This document shows positions 14,639 through 21,433 of a stretch of DNA of 21,433 nt, piece after piece. The notes beneath the pieces are model-generated. The model saw nothing but the letters and a program-made list of their open reading frames with translations. It made no database searches and was not told the DNA's origin. Position 1 is the first letter of the stretch. Every line of letters begins with the position of its first letter. The DNA is from CAXTTV01 sp964247295. GTDB lineage: Bacteria > Chloroflexota > Ktedonobacteria > Ktedonobacterales > Ktedonobacteraceae. The stretch covers positions 1 to 21,433 of the forward strand of contig CAXTTV010000072.1 in the NCBI GenBank assembly GCA_964247295.1. Reading direction: 5' to 3'. Position numbers and translations under genes: made by a program.

Positions 14639-16038
14639 TAAATCGACCTCCTTCGCGTCTCAGGCGGCCAGAATGCTCCACCATCGCTTTCTGATACCTT
14701 CGACCATTGCTGCTGAACTATACCGATCTGCGATGGTTGCTGCCCCTCTCTCCCTCTTGATGCCTGCGTGTTTCTATAGGCCCGAAGCACCTGGTACTGT
14801 TGTATCTCTTGATCTATCTCGGTCATGAACGCCCGCCAAACTACATGTAGCTGACGACCCGTATGCGAATTTCCAACTTCGTCGTTCAAAAGCTCCATGA
14901 AAACAAACCGCAGAAAATGTGTTAGACCCAGGACGGCTTCCCAACAAAATTCCTCCAGTTGTTCTCCTTTAACTAACTTGTTTAAAGTTAGAATATCAGT
15001 ACAGTCAAGCTGCCCGTTAAAAAAACTGGCGGTTTCCAGGATCGGGTACTGCTGCGTTGCCATCAATTGAAAGGTGGCTCCAAACCTCCGATCCAGGTAC
15101 CGCGCGACTTCACTGCCTGGCACCTGTCCTCTCCCTCTGAGAATTTTGGCGTAGCGACCATGGTGTGTTAGCAAACCATTAATACAACGAGAAAGGATGG
15201 TGATCAGGCTCAAAAGCTGCTGATCCGGATGGGCGTTCTGTCTCTGCTGAGCCAATTGATGTTGACAGGCAATGATGATGTTGGATAGGTCCTGCTGAAG
15301 CTCGGCTTCCATGGCAGTATCAACGATTTCAATTAATCTAAGATCAAGTAAACGCGCCATGGTGGCTCCCACTCTTGCCTCTGGCATCATTAGGACCTGG
15401 GCAATCGCCTGCAAGCTGATCTCACCGTTCGAGAGACAGAGCACGTCTACCTGCTCTTGACTCAATCCCAAATTTCTGACATCATTGTTCACTTCAGGCA
15501 ACCACCTGGATACGGTGGTCCTGGTCATCCGCGCCTCTCCCATCTCTTCCCACTCATCAGCCTGACGCAGGGCTTCCAATAACAGGGAGTCAATGTCTAA
15601 TGGCCTCATCCGGCTTTCCATGGGAACAAGTTGACGATGGAAGGAGAAACGACCATCTACCCAGCGCAGTGCATGGCTGATAGATTGCGTGACGGCAAAC
15701 TCCAAACGCTTCTGCATCTCTTCTGGGGCCATCCAACGCTGGTCTACCATGATCGCGAGGGCAAGGTCCAGGTTTCCCTGCGAGATCTCGTTAAGATACT
15801 GCGCTCTCGGTTGATCTAACCTGTTCAGTAAGCAGAGCATACTTAAGATATCCGGCTGCGGCCCACTGTCATCCCTTAAGCCGACGATCTGACCTTTTCG
15901 CAAGCTGATACTAAGCGTTTCAGCCCCTGAGTGCACAAGCAGGGTCCCCGTCTTCCCACTTAATGCAAGCATTTTTAAGATGGATTGCAGTCCTAGGGTC
16001 TGCAAATCTCCATCCATAATGCGATCTTGCTGCTCCAT
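14638..16038 (-). CDS. DUF4388 / PATAN-domain protein (PatA/PixG N-terminal part)
   Basis: 466 residues. The N-terminus (about 8-150) matches the DUF4388/PATAN pattern: GDLQTLGLQSILKMLALSGKTG, then LLVHSGAETLSISLRKGQIVGL, followed by a helical part with FAVTQSISHALRWVDGRFSF. A winged-helix-like segment (DVLCLSNGEISLQAIAQVLMMPEARVG) follows near residue 200. The rest is helical without known motifs. PATAN domains occur in PatA, PixG and gliding-motility regulators and act in protein contacts downstream of chemosensory kinases. The ATG at 16038 has AAGGA close upstream and lies 33 bases after the tandem-receiver gene. The stop overlaps the next receiver start. No catalytic residues are apparent. 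Confidence 0.85.
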   Translation of the reverse strand: MEQQDRIMDGDLQTLGLQSILKMLALSGKTGTLLVHSGAETLSISLRKGQIVGLRDDSGPQPDILSMLCLLNRLDQPRAQYLNEISQGNLDLALAIMVDQRWMAPEEMQKRLEFAVTQSISHALRWVDGRFSFHRQLVPMESRMRPLDIDSLLLEALRQADEWEEMGEARMTRTTVSRWLPEVNNDVRNLGLSQEQVDVLCLSNGEISLQAIAQVLMMPEARVGATMARLLDLRLIEIVDTAMEAELQQDLSNIIIACQHQLAQQRQNAHPDQQLLSLITILSRCINGLLTHHGRYAKILRGRGQVPGSEVARYLDRRFGATFQLMATQQYPILETASFFNGQLDCTDILTLNKLVKGEQLEEFCWEAVLGLTHFLRFVFMELLNDEVGNSHTGRQLHVVWRAFMTEIDQEIQQYQVLRAYRNTQASRGREGQQPSQIGIVQQQWSKVSESDGGAFWPPETRRRSI

Positions 16039-16071
16039 GGTCCTTCGTTCCTTTTTATTTCTTACAGGCGA

Positions 16072-16914
16072 CTATGTTGTTACTCTCGCTGAGTTCATGG
16101 CCTGCTCTATGGCAATCAGTAAATGCCTCGCGTCAAAAGGCTTGTTCACATATACTACCACTTTACCATCCAGGTCGGAATGGTGTGCCCTTCCCTCTAA
16201 TCCGGTGAGCGCGCTCATCACGATAAATGTTGGAAGTATATGTGCTGAACCCGCTGCTATACATTGCATTACCTGGTACCCATTCATGAATGGCATGATG
16301 AGATCTGTCACAATACAGTGCGGCAACCAGGTGATGTATCTCTCTAATGCTTCCAATCCGTTATATACCACGTTAACTTCATACTGAGGCTCCTGACGTA
16401 AACATCGACCTACTTCTTCCGCGATGAGTATGTTGTCGTCGGCGACAAGAATTCGTAGGCGCTCCCCCTCTCTGTTCTCTTCCCTTCGACTCTCTTGAAA
16501 TAGGAGACTCTGTAAAACATGTAAATACCTCTGCAGTTTCCCCATCTCAAATGGCTTGTGTAGCAGAGCGACCGCACCTATTTTAGCCAGTGTCTTACGC
16601 GATACCGATCGACTGCTCAAGGCAATGGTGAACCGAATGGATGGCCACTGCTCTTGCGCGCTTCTCAAAAAGTCTTCCGCCAATGGCTTCGGCTTTGTTG
16701 AGGGCTCTTTGCCAATGAGCATTTCTGAGATGCGATACGGTTCATCAAGATCATAAAGAACGATATCTCCCTCAGTTTCACACCCCTGTAACGCTGCCCA
16801 CGATGGCAGGATCTCAACGTCGTACCCCCAACACTGGATATTGGCGGCCAGCACAGTCTCAAAACGGCTCTGCCGGCCAGCAATTAATACTTGGAGCTTC
16901 TGTCTTTGACTCAT
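16072..16914 (-). CDS. Tandem receiver protein, first receiver degenerate
   Basis: 280 residues with two receiver folds. Receiver 1 (about 7-138) has lost the acidic pair (LIAGRQSR in place of LIVDD) but keeps a possible Asp55 or Asp57, Ser101 and the Lys-Pro-Phe motif at Lys120. Receiver 2 (about 153-272) is complete: Asp159-Asp160, Asp204 (VTDLIMPFMNG), Ser234 and Lys258 (NKPF). A polar linker, SRREENREGER, joins them. There is no output domain. It is the first gene of the chemosensory operon, with only weak AGG ribosome complementarity. The intact second receiver is probably a CheA phosphotransfer target, while the first probably works as a phosphorylation-independent docking or dimerisation module. 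Confidence 0.87.
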   Translation of the reverse strand: MSQRQKLQVLIAGRQSRFETVLAANIQCWGYDVEILPSWAALQGCETEGDIVLYDLDEPYRISEMLIGKEPSTKPKPLAEDFLRSAQEQWPSIRFTIALSSRSVSRKTLAKIGAVALLHKPFEMGKLQRYLHVLQSLLFQESRREENREGERLRILVADDNILIAEEVGRCLRQEPQYEVNVVYNGLEALERYITWLPHCIVTDLIMPFMNGYQVMQCIAAGSAHILPTFIVMSALTGLEGRAHHSDLDGKVVVYVNKPFDARHLLIAIEQAMNSARVTT

Positions 16915-17116
16915 TGCTTAGCCTGGTTCCCTTCTTCTGACGGAACGGACTCCCCTGTCTTCTCCCAGGTTCAAGTAATGGATGCCTTATACCATTTTAC
17001 TGCTTGCCCCACCTGTCTCTTCACCTCTAAAAAAAGCGGCTTCTGGTTTTAGACAAAAGTGTACTTTAAAATGAGTCGGATGTATATAAAAATTCTATTA
17101 AGCTATTGCAAATGGC
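16915..17116 (-). promoter_or_regulatory. Intergenic region with candidate promoter of the chemosensory operon
   Basis: On the minus strand the extended -10 word TGGTATAAG occupies 16994-16986, about 70 bases before the tandem-receiver start; no good -35 is visible, as is common for extended -10 promoters. Between it and the response-regulator stop at 17117, a weak CTAAAA/TTTTAG-ended hairpin with a T-rich arm (17027-17052) may be a partial terminator of the two-component operon. Both calls are tentative. Confidence 0.35.
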
Positions 17117-17842
17117 TCAGGTTCTTTCGATTTTTGAGCGGAAAACATAGCCGATTCCTGGCTCTGTAATAATATATTTCGGCTGCGATGGTTCCTTCTC
17201 TACTTTGCGCCGCAGTTGCCGAATATAGACCCGCAGATAATCGGCTTCCTCTCCGTATTCGGGCCCCCATACTTCTCTGAGAAGAATTCGATGTGTTAAC
17301 ACTTTGCCTGCATTCAACATGAGTTGTCGTAAAAGATCAAACTCGGTTGGCGTTAATCGGATTTCCTGGTCCCCTGCTTTGACCTGCCGACTGGGAATAT
17401 CCATGGATAGGTACCCATCGTCACTACTCAAAACATCGGTTCCACGCCCATTTCCCACTTCTCCCTGACGACCTCGACGCAGGCAGGCTCGCACTCGGGC
17501 TAGCAGTTCTTCACTACTAAACGGTTTGGTGAGATAATCATCGGCACCCAGATCCAGTGCCTGAACTTTCTGACGCTCTTCGGTCCGAGCCGATAATACA
17601 ATGATTGGCGTCTGAAGCCATTTCCTTACCTGGACACAAACTTCCAGCCCATCTAACAGACCTGGCAGGCATAGATCCAATAAGATCAGGTCCGGCTGAT
17701 GCATTTTGGCCATCTCGACTGCTTTCTCTCCATCGCCAGCGACCAGAACATCGTACCCACTCACATCCAGGTTTCTTCGCAAAATCCGCTGAATTGAGGG
17801 CTCATCGTCAACAACTAAAATCCGCTTCCCTCGGGCTTTCAT
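17117..17842 (-). CDS. OmpR-family response regulator, KdpE-like
   Basis: 241 residues: a receiver (Asp12-Asp13, Asp56, Ser84, Lys106 in TKPF) followed by an OmpR-type winged-helix DNA-binding domain (about 140-236). The recognition region VWGPEYGEEADYLRVYIRQLRRKVE and the ending ITEPGIGYVF closely resemble KdpE. No kdpFABC genes are nearby, so a potassium role is not supported. The loop after the phospho-acceptor reads LPGLLDGLEV, one residue longer than the usual LPG-x-DGLEV. The ATG overlaps the kinase stop as ATGA, so the pair is translationally coupled. The target promoter is unknown; autoregulation of the operon or control of the adjacent chemosensory operon are both possible. Confidence 0.94.
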   Translation of the reverse strand: MKARGKRILVVDDEPSIQRILRRNLDVSGYDVLVAGDGEKAVEMAKMHQPDLILLDLCLPGLLDGLEVCVQVRKWLQTPIIVLSARTEERQKVQALDLGADDYLTKPFSSEELLARVRACLRRGRQGEVGNGRGTDVLSSDDGYLSMDIPSRQVKAGDQEIRLTPTEFDLLRQLMLNAGKVLTHRILLREVWGPEYGEEADYLRVYIRQLRRKVEKEPSQPKYIITEPGIGYVFRSKIERT

Positions 17843-20436
17843 GACTGTTCCTCCACAGATACCGATATCTTCCCCCTGGACCGTAACACACTACTTCCAC
17901 GGACCGGTAAGGTAAAAACAAAACATGAACCCCCTGTCCTGGCCTCTTCCACCCAGATGTTCCCATGGTGAGCCTCGATGATCCCTCGGCAGATTGCCAA
18001 CCCAAGCCCATTCCCCTGAGAGTTCAAACTATAAAAGCTCTGAAAGATTCTTTCCCGCTCCGCCTCAGGCACTCCATGCCCCTCATCAATAACATTGACT
18101 GTTAAAATATCTTCATCCTCACAATGAAGTTCGACGAGAATGGCTGCATTGGCCGGACTATGATGCGCCGCGTTCTCTATAAGATTGGAGAAGACTCTTT
18201 CAAGTTGTACGTAGTCGGCCTGAACTAAAGGCAACGGTGGATGTACAACATTGATCTGCACCTCCCGGCCATCTAGAACCCGACTGATCCTGGATTGGGT
18301 GCGATAGACAATCTCTTGAATATCACACCATTCTTTTTCCAGGACCAGCGCGCCCATTCCGATCCGCGACATCTCTACTAGTGAGCTGACCAATGAGGTT
18401 AAACGCTCGGTCTCTTCATCGATCTCGACGAGCATCTCTCTTTTGATCTCTTCTTCCCACTCTACACCCGGCTGAAGCAGGCCACTCACTGCGGCTTTAA
18501 TGGTTGTTAATGGTGTACGCAGATCATGTGAGACGGAAGATAAGAGCACGGCCTTGTTTTTTTCATCTCTTACCTGGGTTGTGATATCAGAAACCTGCAA
18601 GGCATTCCCGATATATTGATCATTCTGATCATATAGTGGATAGCGTTTTAATTGAAAGTATAGATCTGAGGGTAGCCCATCTGGCTTTAAGGCTTTTCTT
18701 TGCCTCCCTGACGCTTGGTCCTGCATGACCACCGGTGGCAACACTTCGGCTGCCAGCGTACAACGTAGTTCCTGACGCTGTGGATCTCCCACGATGCACT
18801 CATGCAGATATATTTTGATCTGTTCCAGGTTGCGTGCGCGCTGTAAAAATGAGGAAAAAACATCCTCTAACATATGTCCGGTGGTCGGATCGTTTCTGAG
18901 ATTACTAAAGGCTTCGGCGGCTGGGTTCAGGTAGACACAATATCCATCGGTATCTATAACGATCCAGGCATCACCCATATTTCCTGACCCTTGAGGCTCC
19001 TGATCATAAATTTGAAGGAGACGACTAAGCGAGCTTAACATACTGACTCGCGCCAACGACCGCTCTGCCGATTGGGCTAATAAGGAAAGGCTCTCGGACT
19101 GAGGCTCTGGTTTCGCGAGCATAAAATCCGCTCTGCTCTCCGCTATATGCGATCCCTCGCCTCTCCGATCAATCCTCTGCCCGGATGGAAAAATAACAGG
19201 CAGATCGCGTTCCTCACCAGTAAAAAGGTACCCACCAATAAAGCGCAATAATTGCCCAAGGCTCACACCGTAGATCCGTTGGCAATCCACTCTTAAACGT
19301 TCCAGCTCCTCTAGCTCATCAAGATTTTCTTCGTCCTCCCCTAGCTGGTCAAGAGCTTCTTTAAAGTGCTGTCGGCGCTGCGCAGCTTCTAATAACATTC
19401 GATTATGCAAAGCTATCGTTGCTTGCGTTGCGAATAGTGAGATGATATCGGCCTTTAATGGTGTGATCTCATCAACTTCTGGCGAACAGAGCAATAATGT
19501 TCCATACACGGTCGGGCCTGAAACCAGAGGAAAACTGGAAAGGGTGTGGATGCCTAACTCGCTTGCGAAACACCGGCTCCGAGGAAAATGCTCGTCCCGC
19601 TCTATATCTTTTGAAACGCTGGGACGCCTCTGCCGTAACGAGTAACCAATGATGGAGTCAGGCTCAAGTGCCTCCCGATTTTCTATCAGACGGCTCAAAG
19701 TTTTTCGATCCAGACCATCCTGGATTTCAATATGAGGATCTCGCTCCCCCCACTGGTCCACCAGGATTAGAGCGGAAGCAACATTCAATGTCTCACGAAT
19801 ACCCGAGACGATGCGAGCAAATACTTCTGTGAGATCATCGGCGGATGTCAGGGCGTGAGAAACGTCCTTCAGTACCTCTCGCTGCCGGTTCTGGATCGCT
19901 ACACTCCCACCATCCTGCGCACTCTCGATCGCCGCCGCCAACACGTGAACAAACGCTTCGATCATTCGACGAAGCGAGGGATCTGTATACGTTTGCGGCG
20001 TAACACTACCCAGCTCTAACGTACCAAGTACCCGCTCGCCTACAGTTAAAGGCGCGATCAAGGTAGAACGCAAAAAATGATAGGGACTGAGCGCGTCTCC
20101 ATCAAATTCAGGGGGGCCGTCAAGACCTTCTGGATAATCGCATACTTTAATCTCTGGCTTCGCTGATAGTCGTGCCAGGTGCGAGTCCTTAAATGGATGT
20201 TGATGCTGGTTCGCTACCCAGACATCAGCTTCTCGCGTACAAACAGTAATACGTACAGCCTGTCGGTCGTGCCTGAGCAAAACAACACCGAATACGTCAA
20301 AAGGGAGTGTGAACTCCAGCTCGGTTGCCAATCTGGTGTAGTCTGGTTTCTTTCCTCGTACACTTGAAACAATACGGGCAACACGCTCTACAATTGTTGA
20401 TTCTTCTTCTGTAGGAGCTTGTGTTCGTGTCTCCAT
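17839..20436 (-). CDS. Soluble hybrid-sensor histidine kinase (GAF-GAF-PAS-HisKA-HATPase)
   Basis: 865 residues with no membrane segment or signal peptide, so it senses cytoplasmic cues. Two GAF-like domains (about 35-172 and 185-345) precede a coiled, acidic linker (355-480) and a PAS domain (about 485-620, WIVIDTDGYCVYLNPAAEAF). The kinase core follows: HisKA with phospho-acceptor His637 (SSVSHDLRTPLTTIKAAV), N-box Asn755 (LIENAAHHSP), VIDEGHGVP and GNGLGLAICRGIIEAHHG. The core resembles KdpD-type kinases but the KdpD and Usp domains are absent. GGAGG lies about seven bases before ATG 20436. It phosphorylates the response regulator encoded immediately after it. The GAF domains show no chromophore-type Cys-His motif that I recognise, and their ligands are unknown. 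Confidence 0.94.
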   Translation of the reverse strand: METRTQAPTEEESTIVERVARIVSSVRGKKPDYTRLATELEFTLPFDVFGVVLLRHDRQAVRITVCTREADVWVANQHQHPFKDSHLARLSAKPEIKVCDYPEGLDGPPEFDGDALSPYHFLRSTLIAPLTVGERVLGTLELGSVTPQTYTDPSLRRMIEAFVHVLAAAIESAQDGGSVAIQNRQREVLKDVSHALTSADDLTEVFARIVSGIRETLNVASALILVDQWGERDPHIEIQDGLDRKTLSRLIENREALEPDSIIGYSLRQRRPSVSKDIERDEHFPRSRCFASELGIHTLSSFPLVSGPTVYGTLLLCSPEVDEITPLKADIISLFATQATIALHNRMLLEAAQRRQHFKEALDQLGEDEENLDELEELERLRVDCQRIYGVSLGQLLRFIGGYLFTGEERDLPVIFPSGQRIDRRGEGSHIAESRADFMLAKPEPQSESLSLLAQSAERSLARVSMLSSLSRLLQIYDQEPQGSGNMGDAWIVIDTDGYCVYLNPAAEAFSNLRNDPTTGHMLEDVFSSFLQRARNLEQIKIYLHECIVGDPQRQELRCTLAAEVLPPVVMQDQASGRQRKALKPDGLPSDLYFQLKRYPLYDQNDQYIGNALQVSDITTQVRDEKNKAVLLSSVSHDLRTPLTTIKAAVSGLLQPGVEWEEEIKREMLVEIDEETERLTSLVSSLVEMSRIGMGALVLEKEWCDIQEIVYRTQSRISRVLDGREVQINVVHPPLPLVQADYVQLERVFSNLIENAAHHSPANAAILVELHCEDEDILTVNVIDEGHGVPEAERERIFQSFYSLNSQGNGLGLAICRGIIEAHHGNIWVEEARTGGSCFVFTLPVRGSSVLRSRGKISVSVEEQS

Positions 20437-20502
20437 TATGCCCTCCGCAATCCTATCGCTACCACCATCCCCGTTGTAAAAGAAACTTACATATACTGAA
20501 CG

Positions 20503-20511
20503 AGTATAACA
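20503..20511 (-). promoter_or_regulatory. Candidate extended -10 promoter for the histidine kinase operon
   Basis: On the minus strand TGT-TATACT matches an extended -10 element (TGn followed by five of six consensus bases). It would give a leader of roughly 60 bases before ATG 20436. A convincing -35 was not seen at 17 bases; the AT-rich stretch ATATTTTTTATG fills the spacer. Confidence 0.4.
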
Positions 20512-20733
20512 TAAAAAATATCCGCCTGAACACTTTTTCCTTTCTCAGTTGCATTACACTTTGCTATACAATGTATGCCTAATGTAACACATAACTGCTA
20601 CACTAAAGGGCGCGAAAATCCCTCTAACGAACACCTCTCTTCTTTTCTTATGGGTGAGATCTTTACCTGTACAACGCACCAACGTTTCTATAAATCCTCT
20701 ACTATATTAGATTACTTCCTGTACGTTTCTTAT

Positions 20734-20759
20734 AAAAATAGGACTTTACACCTATTTTT
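20734..20759. terminator. Symmetrical A/T-flanked hairpin, possible terminator
   Basis: AAAAATAGG (20734-20742) and CCTATTTTT (20751-20759) form a perfect 9-bp stem with an 8-base loop and T-runs on both strands. It is the farthest of four hairpins downstream of the lipocalin-like gene and could serve as a backup terminator. Confidence 0.5.
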
Positions 20760-20775
20760 CTGGGTAATTTACCCG

Positions 20776-20801
20776 AAAAACTTGCGTGTACGCAAGTTTT
20801 T
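20776..20801 (-). terminator. Intrinsic terminator of the lipocalin-like gene
   Basis: AAAAACTTGCG (20776-20786) pairs with CGCAAGTTTTT (20791-20801) around TGTA, a perfect 11-bp stem carrying five T on the 3' side in either direction. It lies about 50 bases after the stop codon at 20852. Immediately beyond it is a small palindrome, GGGTAATTTACCC (20762-20774). Confidence 0.75.
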
Positions 20802-20813
20802 ACAAAGGATTTG

Positions 20814-20848
20814 GGTGAGTCATTACACATGAGACGCCAGGACTCACC
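20814..20848. repeat. Inverted repeat directly after the lipocalin-like gene stop
   Basis: GGTGAGTC (20814-20821) and GACTCACC (20841-20848) are exact reverse complements with a 19-base loop, starting three bases after the stop codon. No T-run follows in the minus direction, so it may protect the mRNA end rather than terminate. It is the first of the four hairpins met by transcription from the right. Confidence 0.5.
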
Positions 20849-20851
20849 TTA

Positions 20852-21433
20852 CTATTTTTTTGTGTACCCAGTCAATTCAACATAGCCTTCTCCGCTCACG
20901 GCCTTTCCAGCACTCTGCCCCTGGATGCTTACTGCCCCTTCCCAATACGTATTTCCTGTCGACTCCAACACGTTCAGTTCTTGATCCTTCATAAGAGGCT
21001 GAAGAGTAAGCGTAGCTTGCAACTTTGGATCAGCAATCTTTAACTGCCAGCCTGAAGGATAAACGATTCCGGTGTGGGGACTGGTCCATTCCGCCAGGGG
21101 ACTGACTTGAAGGGATTGCTCCGGCAACTGTGTATTGCTACCGTCAGTTCCGATGAGACCAACGTAGGTGGAAATGACTTTGCCGCTGGCATCACGGATC
21201 AGGTAGAGCATCATCTCACGACGATCGCTTAACTGAAGGCTGTACCAGCTCCAGCCCCCTCCACCCAATGTGAGAAAGTTCCCCCACTGATGGTCCATCC
21301 ACGCCTGCCCGGTGATCTGAAACAAGCTACCATGATCCTGGAAGTTACCACTAACGGCCATTCGGGTCCGCGAATAGTAATAGGAGAACCCCCCGAGTCC
21401 ATAAGTGATCAGGCCATTGCCATTGTGTAGAGC
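20852..21433 (-). CDS. AttH/CrtC-like lipocalin-domain protein (putative secreted hydrolase or carotenoid hydratase relative), 5' end outside window
   Basis: The frame is open from the right window edge to the TAG at 20852, giving 193 C-terminal residues; the true start lies outside, and an internal ATG at 21361 is not taken because matching sequence continues upstream. Family motifs are GLGGFSYYYSRTRMAVSG, then VxG-type GQAWMDHQWGNF, GWSWYSLQLSDRREMMLYLIRD and the terminal YWEGAVSIQG and GEGYVELTGY. These match the AttH/CrtC-like two-lipocalin fold found in hydroxyneurosporene synthase relatives and predicted secreted hydrolases. The substrate cannot be told from the part seen. It is followed by a strong terminator, so it is not in the kinase operon. 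Confidence 0.82.
   Translation of the reverse strand, partial: ALHNGNGLITYGLGGFSYYYSRTRMAVSGNFQDHGSLFQITGQAWMDHQWGNFLTLGGGGWSWYSLQLSDRREMMLYLIRDASGKVISTYVGLIGTDGSNTQLPEQSLQVSPLAEWTSPHTGIVYPSGWQLKIADPKLQATLTLQPLMKDQELNVLESTGNTYWEGAVSIQGQSAGKAVSGEGYVELTGYTKK

Larger units (their letters stand above)
20437..20851. other. Gene-free intergenic stretch with hairpin cluster
   Basis: 415 AT-rich bases between the kinase gene and the lipocalin-like gene. The kinase side holds a candidate extended -10 promoter; the right half holds four consecutive hairpins (20734-20848). A plus-strand open frame of 85 codons (20575-20832) crosses the hairpins, lacks a ribosome site and has no recognisable domain, so I do not call it a gene. 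I see no tRNA or known riboswitch. Confidence 0.6.

Noticed and set aside
20575..20832. Plus-strand 85-codon open frame
   Set aside because: No ribosome site, no recognisable domain, and it crosses the terminator hairpins; probably chance in AT-rich intergenic DNA.

Overview
The window looks like chromosomal DNA of a free-living, regulator-rich bacterium of about 50% GC. I infer a Chloroflexota (Ktedonobacteria-like) origin from the style of the proteins: soluble GAF/PAS histidine kinases, PatA-type DUF4388 proteins, a Pil/Pix-type chemosensory operon and a cut-down complex I module. Nothing in the sequence proves the phylum, and a cyanobacterium-like or other deep-branching source is not excluded. 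All genes except leuB lie on the minus strand.

Region 1 (about 1-4527, minus, read right to left) is a tight four-gene redox operon built from complex I parts. It holds an intact NuoB, a NuoI/NuoE chimera that has kept only one of the usual iron-sulfur clusters, a NuoF with an altered FMN/NADH pocket, and a GltD-like FAD oxidoreductase with a NuoG-type 2Fe-2S N-terminus that runs off the left edge. NuoA, C, D and H are not seen here. A divergent intergenic region separates this operon from leuB (4807-5901, plus), the leucine biosynthesis dehydrogenase. leuB ends at a long perfect hairpin that sits between it and the convergent chemosensory operon.

Region 2 (6012-16914, minus) is one long chemosensory operon. 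In transcription order it encodes a tandem-receiver protein, a DUF4388/PATAN protein, a PilG-like receiver, a PilH-like receiver, CheW, a PilJ/PixJ-like chemoreceptor with a Q/G/F-rich repeat tail, a giant CheA (two HPt domains, coiled coil, kinase core, CheW-like domain, receiver) and a small helical protein. The order matches the Pil-Chp operon of pseudomonads and the pix/tax operons of cyanobacteria, with the PixG/PatA protein split into two translationally coupled genes. No cheR or cheB lies in the window. Such systems usually control type IV pilus motility or surface sensing.

Region 3 (17117-20436, minus) is a two-component pair: a soluble GAF-GAF-PAS histidine kinase and an OmpR/KdpE-type response regulator overlapping by ATGA. 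Upstream of it is a gene-free stretch of about 415 bases containing a series of four hairpins, the terminators of an AttH/CrtC-like lipocalin-domain gene that enters from the right edge (20852-21433, minus).
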